64,000 bases of DNA from Rhodoblastus sp963713695 (lineage in GTDB: Bacteria > Pseudomonadota > Alphaproteobacteria > Rhizobiales > Beijerinckiaceae): positions 1 through 64,000 of the forward strand of contig CAVQMU010000003.1 in the NCBI GenBank assembly GCA_963713695.1. Direction: 5' to 3'. The translations under genes and the position numbers were made by a program. Positions 44,958-54,740 of this stretch are shown piece after piece (the stretch's first letter is position 1; each line of letters opens with the position of its first letter). The notes beneath the pieces are model-generated. The model ran no database searches. It saw nothing but the letters and a program-made list of their open reading frames with translations, and was not told the DNA's origin.

Positions 44958-45906
44958 GCGCGGACTTCGGCAAAGCCCGGGATCACGCTGTGCATCTGCA
45001 CCTACAATCGCTACGACCTTTTGCACAAGGCGATTGAAAGCGCGGCGAAACAGACGCTTCCGGCGGAACACTACGACATCCTGGTTATCGATAATTCGCC
45101 GGACCACAAGAGGGCCGAAGCGTACGGCAAGAAATTCAGTTCGATCGCAAACCTCCATTATGTCGTGGAGGAAACGCCCGGCCTTTCGAACGCGCGCAAC
45201 GTCGCGGCGCGGCTTAGTCGGGCGCCCGTCATCGCCTTCATGGATGACGACGCCATCAGCGGCGCCCAGTTGGGCGGAGGAGCTGCTCCGGGCTTTCGAG
45301 ATCTTCGGGCCGAAGACGATGATTGTCGGCGGCCGCGTCGATCCGATCTGGAGCGCGCCCCGCCCGGCGTGGGTTCACGACTCGATGCTTGGCAATCTGT
45401 CGGTGGTCGACTGGGGCGGTGAGGCGCGCGTGGCCTCTCCCGAAGAGTGGGTCGCAGGCACCAACATCAGTTTCCGCGTCAGCGCCATTTTGGAAAACGG
45501 CGGTTTTCGCACGAACCTCGGTCGCATCGGCTCCGGCTCATCCCTGCTCAGCAATGAGGAGGTCCAGCTTGTCGAAAAAATCCGGGCTTCGGGAGGGCAG
45601 TTGGTCTACGCTCCCGATGCGCGGGTCGAGCATCTCGTCGACTTGCGGCGTCTCACGCAGACATGGTTCCGCAAGCGCGCCGCCTGGCAAGCCTTCTCCG
45701 ATTTCATGATGGACCCGGATCGCCAGGCCACCCAGGCGAAGGAGCATTGGCCCGGCCTGATTGGCTATTTCAACGCGATGCCGCCGCACGAACGGACGGT
45801 TCGGGGACTGTTGTACGAGACGGAAGACCCCGATCTGTTCTGCCGGCAAACGGGCGCCGTCTACGAGCTGATGACATTGCTGCTGGCCGGGTTTCGAGGG
45901 GGTTGA
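44954..45906 (+). CDS. GT2-family glycosyltransferase, two frameshifts
   Basis: About 317 residues if an extra A near 44973 and an extra T near 45271 are ignored. The GT-A pattern is clear: ITLCICTYNRYDLLHKAIES, YDILVIDNSPDHKRAEAYGK, ETPGLSNARNVAARLSRAPV and the DXD-type FMDDDAISGAQ, then NISFRVSAILENGGFRTNLG. It would transfer a sugar from a nucleotide donor at the cytoplasmic face during surface-glycan assembly. It is coupled to the upstream gene by ATGA and to the downstream one by near-overlap. Confidence 0.82.
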
Positions 45907-45908
45907 GC

Positions 45909-48215
45909 TTGCCTGACCCCGCCACCGGCCAGCAACCTTTTCGCACTTTCGAAATTCTGGTTGTGTCTCCGACGCCGACCCATCCTCAGGATCACGGCAA
46001 TCGCAAGCGAATCTACGAAATTTGCTCCGCCCTGAAGGGGCACGGCGCGCGCATCCATTTTGTCCACTACCCGGCCGAGCACGACTGGCGACACGCGTGG
46101 CCGGCGAAGCACGAAAACGAGATGCGGGCGGCGTGGGACAGCTATCAGCTCGTCGCTCCGAGCCGCCCGTTGCATAGCGATGCAATTGGCAGGGATCATG
46201 ACATCGACGAATGGGCCGATCCGGACGTCGAGAATTTCATCGCCTGGGCTTGCCGGGTGCGCAGCTATGACATGGTGATCGTCAATTACACGTGGATGAG
46301 TTTCTGCCTGAAAGCAGTGCCGCAGGACATCTTCACGGTCTGCGATACGCACGATGTTTTCGGCGGCCGTCGCCAACTGCTCGAAACCAATGGCCTGGCG
46401 CCTGAATTTTTTCACACGACCGCGGAAGGCGAGGCGCGCGGCTTGTCGCGCGCCGATCTCGTGTGGGCGATCAAGAAATCCGAGCAGAGCTATTTCGAGA
46501 ACGAGCTGCAGCTGCCCAACTGCCTGACAATGCTGCATGCCGAACCGGATCGGGGATGGTGGACGGCGCCGCCGTCGACCGACGGTTACCTGCGCGCCGG
46601 GGTGATCGGCGCGCGCAACAATGTCAACCGCCGCAACCTCGAGGATTTTCTTCGCGAAGCGATCCCCGTGTTCGAAAGCTACATGGCGCCGGTGAAAATC
46701 GTCATCGCCGGCGGCTGCGCCGAAGACTTCAAGGATTGGGTCCATCCCAACGTTGAAATTCTTGGCCGTGTCGCGGAGGTCGAGGAATTCTATCGCGGCG
46801 TTGATGTGGTGATCGCGCCGATGCAGTTCAGCACCGGCCTCAAGATCAAGGTTTCCGAAGCCCTGGCGTCCGGCGCGCCGCTCATCGCGCACGCCCATGC
46901 CACGGAAGGCTACCCGACCCGGGAGCCGCTGCACCTGCTTGGCGGTTTCAAGGAGATGGCGCTGGAGCTGGCGAAACTGGCATTCGATCCATCGCCCTTG
47001 CCGAGGCTCGCGGCTCGCTCGCGATCCGTCTGCGCCGAGATCCGGAAATCGGTCTCGAAGGCGCTCGAAGCGACGCGGACGCAGCTCGCGGCCAAATTGG
47101 CCCGGTCGATCTGCGTCGTCGTGCCGATGGAGGCGTTCGATCCCGCGTCGCTCCTGCACGACCACCTGATTGCGGCGCTGGATTATCTTCGCTTCACGGC
47201 TTCCCTCGAAATCTATGTGACGGGGTCGGCGTCGAAGGCGGCCAAATTCGACATCCTGCAACGTTTCGAGCTGCGGTCCCGTCTATTCGCCGATCCGCGG
47301 CTCGTGGAGCAGCTCGGCGAGAAGACGCCGGAATTCTTCGCGCCAATCGATCTGGCGGCTCTGCTCGAAGTTCGCGGCTACGAGCGCGCCTATCTCATGG
47401 CCGACTGCGGGGACGAGCTTGCTTTTGCCACCGGGCGCCTGCGCCAGGCGCTCGTGCGGCACGACGCCATCGAAATGGCAGGCGGGGACGTCAATGCGCT
47501 GATCGATCTGCTGCGGCCGACGGTCGACGTCATCGTGATCGGTTCAAGTCCGACGCCCCTGTTGCGATTGGAGGGACAGGCGGGGATCGCCGCGGTTGTC
47601 CATGCGCCCTTCCGCCGGACGGGACCATTCGAGAGTTTTCAGCGGCGCGCCAAGAAAGAGAAGGAGCCGAAGGCGCTTCTCATTCTGGCCAGGGCGTCCA
47701 ACCCGCTCGCCGCGGAACTTCTCGCTCTCGTCCGGAAACTCGGCCTCGACGGCGCCATTGTTGATCCCGCCGATCCCTCCACCGCGAAGGCGTTGCTGGG
47801 ACGTCCCGGTCCGGGGCGCGCCGATGGCGTCAATCGCGTAGATCCCTTGGCGGGATTTGGCGATCTGCGCCTGCTCGTCGACATGACCGAGGCGAACAGC
47901 CTGGCGACCGTGCTCGGCGAAGCGGCGCTGCGCCTGAATATTCCGCGCCTGGCTTTTCAGCGCGGCGCGCTGGCGCTAAGCCTGCATCATTTCGCGACGG
48001 CCCTTTATCCGACCTCCGTCGCCAGGCTTTTCACAACGGTCGCGGAAGCCGCCGTCCACGCCGGAGCTTTCGAGGCGCTGCATGCGGAAGCCGCAAGGGA
48101 GGCGACGGCGCGTTTCGGCGCGGACGCGGGATGGACAGTGCTGTGGCGACTGCTGACGCAGACGGGCGCCGCGGGAAGCGGGACGCAAGGCGCCGCAGCG
48201 GAACTGTGGGGGTAG
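45909..48215 (+). CDS. GT4-type glycosyltransferase with a large unknown C-terminal domain
   Basis: About 768 residues from TTG 45909, six bases after GAGGGGG. The first 400 residues form a GT-B glycosyltransferase: ILVVSPTPTHPQDHGNRKRI, VILGRVAEVEEFYRG-like donor region, and VVIAPMQFSTGLKIKVSEAL followed by ASGAPLIAHAHATEG. The remaining 370 residues (FDPASLLHDHLIAALDYLRF, LAALLEVRGYERAYLMADCG, DVIVIGSSPTPLLRLEGQAG) have alternating strands and helices but no family that I recognise. They may be a second, degenerate GT-B module. It belongs to the same plus-strand glycan cluster. Confidence 0.8.
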   Translation: MPDPATGQQPFRTFEILVVSPTPTHPQDHGNRKRIYEICSALKGHGARIHFVHYPAEHDWRHAWPAKHENEMRAAWDSYQLVAPSRPLHSDAIGRDHDIDEWADPDVENFIAWACRVRSYDMVIVNYTWMSFCLKAVPQDIFTVCDTHDVFGGRRQLLETNGLAPEFFHTTAEGEARGLSRADLVWAIKKSEQSYFENELQLPNCLTMLHAEPDRGWWTAPPSTDGYLRAGVIGARNNVNRRNLEDFLREAIPVFESYMAPVKIVIAGGCAEDFKDWVHPNVEILGRVAEVEEFYRGVDVVIAPMQFSTGLKIKVSEALASGAPLIAHAHATEGYPTREPLHLLGGFKEMALELAKLAFDPSPLPRLAARSRSVCAEIRKSVSKALEATRTQLAAKLARSICVVVPMEAFDPASLLHDHLIAALDYLRFTASLEIYVTGSASKAAKFDILQRFELRSRLFADPRLVEQLGEKTPEFFAPIDLAALLEVRGYERAYLMADCGDELAFATGRLRQALVRHDAIEMAGGDVNALIDLLRPTVDVIVIGSSPTPLLRLEGQAGIAAVVHAPFRRTGPFESFQRRAKKEKEPKALLILARASNPLAAELLALVRKLGLDGAIVDPADPSTAKALLGRPGPGRADGVNRVDPLAGFGDLRLLVDMTEANSLATVLGEAALRLNIPRLAFQRGALALSLHHFATALYPTSVARLFTTVAEAAVHAGAFEALHAEAAREATARFGADAGWTVLWRLLTQTGAAGSGTQGAAAELWG

Positions 48216-48302
48216 GGAGGCGAAGATCGCAGGCGCCGTTAACTTCGACGATCGTCTTGTTCGCGGATAGACCAACTGAAACTACGTAACTTCGGGACTT
48301 TG

Positions 48303-48992
48303 ATGATGGCCAAGCTCAACCAGGCGGCAATTCAACACTTTACGGAAAATTTGCCGCAATTGCATACATGGGATGACGGCAAGACGTGGAATTCTGGCGG
48401 GTTTGACGAGCGTCAATTTCATGCCATGGCAGAGGTCATTGAGCTTCTGCCGGAAGAATTCAGCGTCATCGAAACCGGGGCGGGAAATTCAACTCTTTTC
48501 TACCTGCTGTGTGGCGCCAAATCCGTCGTCTCGATCGCGCCGGAGGAGGCGCTATTCGACCGCATTAGGCATCATGCCGAACAATTGCAGGTCAGCACAA
48601 GCGCGCTCAAGTCATTTGTGGCGTTTTCCGAAGATGTTTTGCCAAATATCGCCGTCGAGGCCAAAAAAAGCGATATGTTATTCGATATGGCGTTGATTGA
48701 TGGGGGGCACGGCTGGCCGACCGTCTTCGTCGATTTCTATTATATAATGTCCATGCTGAAGCCTGGTGGTTATCTTGTTGTCGATGACATTCAATTGTTT
48801 TCTGTGAAGCAACTCGCCAAGTTTCTAAACGAAAGCTACGAATTTACATATATCTCGACTTCGATAAAGACCGTCATTTTTCGCAAGGACGCGAATGTCA
48901 TGCGGTTGCGGGATTTTGGGGCGCAACCGTATATTTTGCGAATGACCGAAGCGGAACGGCTCGCGGGGCAAGAGTTGTCCCTCGATTATTGA
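48303..48992 (+). CDS. class I SAM-dependent methyltransferase
   Basis: About 229 residues. SVIETGAGNSTLFYLLCGAK is the SAM-binding motif I, MALIDGGHGWPTVFVDFYYI is motif II/III, and LKPGGYLVVDDIQLFSVKQL the post-motif, as in Methyltransf_24 proteins that modify sugars. It is the first of three methyltransferase genes in the glycan cluster, all of lower GC. The start is one of two adjacent ATGs after a TTG. Confidence 0.8.
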   Translation: MMAKLNQAAIQHFTENLPQLHTWDDGKTWNSGGFDERQFHAMAEVIELLPEEFSVIETGAGNSTLFYLLCGAKSVVSIAPEEALFDRIRHHAEQLQVSTSALKSFVAFSEDVLPNIAVEAKKSDMLFDMALIDGGHGWPTVFVDFYYIMSMLKPGGYLVVDDIQLFSVKQLAKFLNESYEFTYISTSIKTVIFRKDANVMRLRDFGAQPYILRMTEAERLAGQELSLDY

Positions 48993-49233
48993 GGCGCGGA
49001 AGCCCATGAACTGACGCCATTCGCTTTTGGCCCGACGCGTGAAGACGCGCCGGGTAATTTGCAACTGTCGGTCTTTTTTAGGGTAGACCGTATTAATGGC
49101 TTGTCATGTAGAACAACTTGAGCGCTTCCGGAACGCAGACATAGATTTCATGCATTACCGATGTTGAACGGGGCGCTGGAAGAGCGTATGTACGGGCGGA
49201 ACGGGCCCCTCAAGCTCGCTATGGAGACTTCTG

Positions 49234-49938
49234 ATGTCGATGAATAAAGACTGGCACGTTGAAACGGATCACGAGATTCTTGTGGCGTGTGTCGGCTATA
49301 ATTTCGGCCCCAACCCCGAGAACAAGATTGACGAGGTCCGAATAGCTCGGGGCGGTTACGGCGCGACGATTGCGCAGCGGTTGCGGTTGACGAAGGATGA
49401 TGTCGTCCTCGACATCGGAAGCGGCTGCGGATTTGTCGGACGAACAATCGTCCCGCTCGTTAAACAGCTCCACTGTGTCGACATCAGCAAGAATTTTCTC
49501 TCTTATTGCAGTCGGGAGCTTGCGCCTTTCGAAAACGCCAAGTGTCACCTGATAAAATACGCAGACTATTCGTGTCTCAACGACGCATCTATTTCGTGCG
49601 CATACAGTTCGGCGGTCTGGATCCATTTCAATTACTATGATTTTTATCACAATCTCACGGCCCTGAGGAAAATCCTTCCTTCTGGTGGTCGTCTCTATTT
49701 CGATTACGCCGACCCAGAAGGCCTCGATCCCAATGGCGAAGGCTATGTCACGGACGGACTGCGCATATTCAACGAACATGCCACCGGCTATTACTATAAT
49801 CGCGAAGCCATATTCAATTTGGTTCAGTATAACGGGATATCAGCGGTGAAAGCCGTTTTGACCCAAACCGGCTTCAGGCTCGTCGAGCGTTGGCAGACCT
49901 CTGGAACATGTTTTTCGATCCTGGCGGAAAAGGTTTGA
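49234..49938 (+). CDS. class I SAM-dependent methyltransferase
   Basis: 234 residues. VVLDIGSGCGFVGRTIVPLV is motif I, LHCVDISKNFLSYCSRELAP motif II, and LRKILPSGGRLYFDYADPEG the post-motif region. The N-terminus contains VGYNFGPNPENKIDEVRIAR, which may bind the acceptor. GGAG lies upstream of ATG. It probably methylates a glycan residue or lipid-linked sugar, judged by context. Confidence 0.82.
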   Translation: MSMNKDWHVETDHEILVACVGYNFGPNPENKIDEVRIARGGYGATIAQRLRLTKDDVVLDIGSGCGFVGRTIVPLVKQLHCVDISKNFLSYCSRELAPFENAKCHLIKYADYSCLNDASISCAYSSAVWIHFNYYDFYHNLTALRKILPSGGRLYFDYADPEGLDPNGEGYVTDGLRIFNEHATGYYYNREAIFNLVQYNGISAVKAVLTQTGFRLVERWQTSGTCFSILAEKV

Positions 49939-50114
49939 TCGGACAGCAGGCGATATCATTGGCAGCATGCCCTGGGAGGCTTATCGCGGCAGGGATGGAC
50001 AACCTGGGCATGGCGCGGATCCGCCGCCGAGTCCTGAGTGCCTGAACCATTCGCGTCAAGCTCTTCATTGTCATGATATCGGCTTTGCCCAATTCAATCG
50101 ATTAGGAGGGACAA

Positions 50115-50951
50115 ATGGAGTCATTGGGCCCAAAAGTATACCAAGATAATGCACTTAAAGCATTTGATGCAAAATTCGGCATCCGCGGGAAACAAATCCT
50201 GGAGATTGGCGGCAGCAATCTTCCGCAGGAACACATCTTCGGCGTTTACGGACCCGCGCAATGGGTGTGCGTTGATCCGATTGCGGAAGACGTGTTGACC
50301 CGGATGCGCAGTGGTGAACGTGAGCCGTATCTTGACCATCTCCGCGGCTCCACCCTTTTACGTTTCTCGGAATGCGACGCGACCTTTTCTGAAAAGTTCG
50401 CCATTATTTGCGAACCTGTCGAATTGGGAACAAATGTGTTCAGAGAGAAGTTTGATCTCGCCTTTTCAGTGGCTGCGTTTGAGCATGTCCATGCACTGCC
50501 CAAAGCGCTGGAGGTCATTTTCGGCGCCCTTGTCCCTGGCGGCGCATTGTGGAGCCAGTATTCTCCGATCTGGTCTTCCGAAGGAGGGCATCATTGCGAC
50601 TGGATTCACGATGGCCGGACCGAAGAAGCAAAACTTTCCGGCCAGGGGTTGATACCTGCTTTCGGACATTTGTTGTATACTCCAGAGGAGTTGGCGGAGT
50701 TACTCAGGCCGTATTATCCAGAAGCTTTTCTAAAGTGGTCGATTTTTTCGATATACGAAAAAGACTATCTCAATCGGTACTTTTTCGATGATTACGTGAG
50801 GATGTTCAAAGCATCACCTTTTGAGCGCGTTGATGTCAAAGGGGTCTGGCCGCGGCCGCCGTCGCCCGAGGTTCTCTCGGAACTCCTGCGCCTGCATCCA
50901 GATCACAGCGGGTTTGAGTTCGCTGGGGTCGAAGTCGCCGCTTTTCGATAG
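50115..50951 (+). CDS. SAM-dependent methyltransferase-like protein
   Basis: 278 residues, with GGAGGG directly upstream. ILEIGGSNLPQEHIFGVYGP serves as motif I, FDLAFSVAAFEHVHALPKAL as motif III, and LVPGGALWSQYSPIWSSEGG as the post-motif, so the fold is class I though motif I is unusual. The C-terminus (YFFDDYVRMFKASPFERVDV) is cluster-specific. Probably a glycan-modifying enzyme. Confidence 0.75.
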   Translation: MESLGPKVYQDNALKAFDAKFGIRGKQILEIGGSNLPQEHIFGVYGPAQWVCVDPIAEDVLTRMRSGEREPYLDHLRGSTLLRFSECDATFSEKFAIICEPVELGTNVFREKFDLAFSVAAFEHVHALPKALEVIFGALVPGGALWSQYSPIWSSEGGHHCDWIHDGRTEEAKLSGQGLIPAFGHLLYTPEELAELLRPYYPEAFLKWSIFSIYEKDYLNRYFFDDYVRMFKASPFERVDVKGVWPRPPSPEVLSELLRLHPDHSGFEFAGVEVAAFR

Positions 50952-51207
50952 ACACGGGAATCGCTCGTGCGGCTTGCATTTGCAAGTTGGCACGCTTATC
51001 GATTTACCGTTTGGCAACAATGCCGTAGAGTCATAGGGCGTAGGAGGGAATAGTTGATCGCTGGCGAAACGGCTGACATCGGAGGCGCCCCACCCGGAAA
51101 CGAAAACGAAAGCGTTGGGCAGGCTTCCGGTGATCGCGATATTCGTATCGACGCGCCGCCCGCTTCGGAGGAGAGCAAAGCGGACGAACAGCCGATGACT
51201 TCAGGCG

Positions 51208-52128
51208 ATGCTTGCGGAAAAGGCGCGTGAAGTCTACTGGCGCCGGTACGCGTCATATTTCAGGGCGGACGTACCCGTAATTTCGGCCTTAACTGTTCCC
51301 CGGTTTCCCGATTTTTATATCATTGGCGCGCAAAAGGCGGCGACCACCTGGCTTGCGAATGTCCTGTCGCAGCATCCTCAAATTTCAGTGCCGTTGGTCA
51401 AGGAGCTTGTATATTTCGAGCAGGTTCATCTCTTCCCGGACGGCGATTGGGCGCACCAAAAGCGGCGATCTCAATTGGAAGGCATCCTCGCGTCGTCGGC
51501 CGCGGGTGGATGGACGGAAAAAGAATCGAATATGCAAAGCAATTCTATGCGGACAAACCAGATATCGTCGATGACAACTGGTATGCGGGTAATTTCCGAT
51601 TATGCGGAATCGACCAATTATGTGGCGAGGCCTCGCCGTCTTATGCGACGCTCCCCTACGCTGCATTGGCGCACATGCGGCGGCTGAGCCCGCAAGCAAA
51701 ATTGATTTACACGATCCGTCGACCTTTTGATCGCGCCTGGTCCCACATGAGAATGTTGATCGGAGAGCGTGAGGCCCATTCTGTCGAGGCGCAGTATCAA
51801 TTGCTGGCCGATTGCGGCGAAATGCTGCGAGCGCACACTGATTACGCGACCAATGTTCGAAAGCTGCAATCGGTGTTTGGCAAGGATAATGTCTTGCTGC
51901 TTGGATATTCCAGGATTGCCAGCGACCCGCTTTCGTACATCCGGGACGTCACCGACTTCCTGGGGCTGAGTTTCGATTTCGCGATTCTTCCAATTTGTTG
52001 ATGCGAAGGTGTTTGAAGGCGAGAAAATAGCGCTCGATCCGACAATACGCTCTGCGTTGGAGCGACTCATAAGTGACGTTGCGCGAGATGCGGAGGCTTC
52101 GCTCGCTGGAATTGCGGAGCAATGGTAG
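51208..52128 (+). CDS. sulfotransferase family protein, two frameshifts
   Basis: About 305 residues. The 5'-phosphosulfate-binding loop reads FYIIGAQKAATTWLANVLSQ, and the 3'-phosphate site EASPSYATLPYAALAHMRRL then IYTIRRPFDRAWSHMRML, both typical of PAPS-dependent sulfotransferases of the NDST type. The frame breaks near 51490 and again near 51993. The last part reads FVDAKVFEGEKIALDPTIRS to a stop overlapping the next ATG. It would put sulfate on a surface sugar. A short frame from TTG 51053 with a strong AGGAGGGA site runs into its start and may be an N-terminal extension. Confidence 0.8.
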
Positions 52129-53927
52129 ATTTGCGCAGCCGCCTTTCAAGCGTGTGTTGCTTTCTTTTTTTGCTCTGCACTCCGAGTTCCGCAAATCCAT
52201 TGCAGCCCGTCGGCAAGGCCTCAAGCGCCAGAGGCGACGGGGTCATCTGCGACGCGACTGTCTCGATCGCGACAGGCGCGAGGCAGCTCCAGGTTGGGAA
52301 TTGCCCGCTTCCGTCGACGATTGCCGGGAAATTGATTGAAATTCCCGGCGCGGGCCCCGGCGGAGGCGTGTTCACGGCGACCGTCGACTCCTGGGTGGAT
52401 TCCGCTCATGTCGTGCTTGGCGCCGGCGCGCCCTCCGGCCTCGCCAATGCGAAATCGACAATCCTTTTTGGCGATGACGACACGGCGGCGCTGCAAGCGG
52501 CGATCGACCAGGACGGTTTCGTGGCCCTGCGCGACGGCGCGACCTACCTTGTCCGCAATCTGACGTGGCCTTCGGTCGCCGGCGCAGGAAATCTGCCGAC
52601 CGGCGGCATCGTTTCGGAGGGATCGTCGCGCATCCGTTTCATCATGGGCGGCGACCCGCGTTACGGAATCGCCAGCCCGAACTGGGCCGGCGACAAGGCA
52701 TATTCAACCTATCCGGTCCTTTGTCAGGGCGTGATTTTCGACGGGGGCAATGTCGTCGATGACGTCATGGTGGACGTCTCTTTCGCGTCCATTTACCGGA
52801 ACTGCCACTGGCAAAGGGGACGCCGGTACGGAGTGCATGAAACCGGCGTCACCGAGAACGGAACCCAACTCGCCAACGGTCGCGAAAGCTTGCAATTTGA
52901 TGGCTCCGACGCTTCATTCAACGGCGCGGAAGGGTTGCATGTCGATCAGCCCACTTCCAATGGCAAGAGCACGACCGACCTCCAGATCAGGGGCGGGTAT
53001 TGGCACGACAACGGCGGCTATCAGATTTTTGTCGCGCAGTCGGCCGGACTCCAGCTCAGCGGCGTTCATACCTACGCGGCCGACAAGACGCCTTCTGTTT
53101 TCTTGAGCAGCGTCGGCTTTGGCAGCGCCATTATCGGCAATTGCTTCGAGGGCGACGTCGTCGTTGACAGCGTTGCCCCCGCATCTCGAACCGCGACGAT
53201 TGAGAACAATGCGTTTGGCGGCCTTTTGAAAGCGAATTTTCGGGACAATGCGTCCGGCGAAATCCTGCTTTCGCGCGGCAACAATTTCTACGCCGGCGGC
53301 GGCATTTATCAAGGCTACAATGGCGCCGGCCACGCGATTGTCTCGCAGGGCGACATTTTCAGGGGGCCTTCGCCCTTCTCATGGAACGGCGGCGCCACCT
53401 CCAGGGGGCAGATTGTCGCCGAGCATGTCCTGATCGCCAATGCCTTGGCGACCCCGGACAATGCGCCCTGCGAACTGAACGGTCCAATGGCTCCCGCCGC
53501 TTTCGGGCTTCCCATGGCCTGCACCGATTTCGACATCACGAAAACGGCGGCGCCGGGCGAGAATTCCATCACTTTCACCATCAAGGCCACCGTCGCCTCC
53601 GCGGAGGGAGCCGGGTTCGATCTCGCGGGCCGATTGGACGCGGATGTCCTGCCGAAAGAGGGCGCTCTCGAAACCTATTCGGCGGATCTCCTCGCCGCCT
53701 CGATTGGGGTTGCCGGCGGCCCTCCCGGGCTTGTCGCGCGCCTGGCCAATCCCATCGACAGTTCGCCACGCCCGGCGATCGGCGCAGCCGTGTCTGCCGA
53801 TCCTGCCGTCGGTGAACTGGAGACAATCAGGCTGACCGTCGCCCTGCCGCCCGCCGCGCGAGACGGTCGGGCGCACTTGCGCTTTCATGCCTCCAATCGG
53901 CAGGTCGCAAAAATCGTTGTCGAATAG
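52122..53927 (+). CDS. exported right-handed beta-helix protein (pectate-lyase-like fold)
   Basis: 601 residues with a signal peptide (VCCFLFLLCTPSSANPLQPV). An N-terminal domain resembling phage-tailspike head regions (ILFGDDDTAALQAAIDQDGF then VALRDGATYLV) leads into parallel-beta-helix rungs (GGIVSEGSSRIRFIMGGDPR, YWHDNGGYQIFVAQSAGLQL, NNAFGGLLKANFRDNASGEI). The C-terminus is a beta-sandwich-like domain. This fold usually binds or cleaves polysaccharide. No catalytic residues can be assigned by eye. Its ATG overlaps the sulfotransferase stop, so it belongs to the glycan operon and may process or retain the polymer. Confidence 0.8.
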   Translation: MVDLRSRLSSVCCFLFLLCTPSSANPLQPVGKASSARGDGVICDATVSIATGARQLQVGNCPLPSTIAGKLIEIPGAGPGGGVFTATVDSWVDSAHVVLGAGAPSGLANAKSTILFGDDDTAALQAAIDQDGFVALRDGATYLVRNLTWPSVAGAGNLPTGGIVSEGSSRIRFIMGGDPRYGIASPNWAGDKAYSTYPVLCQGVIFDGGNVVDDVMVDVSFASIYRNCHWQRGRRYGVHETGVTENGTQLANGRESLQFDGSDASFNGAEGLHVDQPTSNGKSTTDLQIRGGYWHDNGGYQIFVAQSAGLQLSGVHTYAADKTPSVFLSSVGFGSAIIGNCFEGDVVVDSVAPASRTATIENNAFGGLLKANFRDNASGEILLSRGNNFYAGGGIYQGYNGAGHAIVSQGDIFRGPSPFSWNGGATSRGQIVAEHVLIANALATPDNAPCELNGPMAPAAFGLPMACTDFDITKTAAPGENSITFTIKATVASAEGAGFDLAGRLDADVLPKEGALETYSADLLAASIGVAGGPPGLVARLANPIDSSPRPAIGAAVSADPAVGELETIRLTVALPPAARDGRAHLRFHASNRQVAKIVVE

Positions 53928-53943
53928 ATCCGCTGCGTGTCAA

Positions 53944-54649
53944 TCAGTCGCCAGCCAAAAACGCCCTGATCTGCTGCGCCGGCACGAAATATTTCGCCAG
54001 ATCGACGAGCGGCGCCTTTTCTCCCGGCGCGGCCCGTCCCGGCGTCGTCACCTGAATCTTCCGGCTCATCACGCCCATCAGGCATTTTTTCACCGGATCG
54101 AACACGCCCGATCCGGAATTGCCGGTCGTCGCCACATCGGCGATCACCGTCGAAAACCTTTGCCGCACATCGGCCGGAAGCAGTCTTGGCGGCAGGATGT
54201 GCGAAATGGCCGCGGATTTCAGGCGTCACCACCACGACCGCCTGGCCGATACGGATGGGCTGGTCGCAGACCGGCATCAGCCGCAGGCCGAGCGAGGGGG
54301 GCAGGGCGCGCGGATCGACGCGCAGCAGCGTCAGGTCGACGGTCTCGAACTCGCCTTCCCTGACGAATTTCGCCGGCAGAGTCTCACCGGCGATTTCCAC
54401 GCTCGGATCGCCGTCTCGCGCGTGGCCTGGGACATGCGCGGCCGTGACGACCAGCCCTTCGCCGAGATAGACTCCATAGCCCGGCCAGCTTTGTCGCTGT
54501 GCGCGAAAAATATGGACCGCGAAGGGTTTCAGGTTTTCGCCGGGCGCCTCCGGTTTCGCCGGCGCCGCGGATACTGGCTGGCCGGCCGCGACCAGCGCGA
54601 GCCCGATTGCCGAAATCAGCGCGCGCGCACGCCGCATTGTCTTGACCAT
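53944..54649 (-). CDS. exported trypsin-like serine protease, one frameshift
   Basis: About 235 residues. A signal peptide (LISAIGLALVAAGQPVSAAP) precedes the catalytic His (VVTAAHVPGHARDG), Asp (FETVDLTLLRVDPRAL) and Ser (VATTGNSGSGVFDPVKKCLM). The frame breaks near 54205, between HFAH and ILPPRLLPADV. The protein is short for an HtrA and has no PDZ domain. It ends right against the beta-helix gene, convergent with it. Both start and end sections read cleanly, so the break is probably an error. Confidence 0.8.
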
Positions 54650-54740
54650 TCCGTTTGGCGCCTCTCGACCGGCGAATCTCGCCTGTTCCGTTCTTTCCCA
54701 TCGGCGAGGCGCTGGCAAGGGCGCTTGCGAGAGCCGAGTT

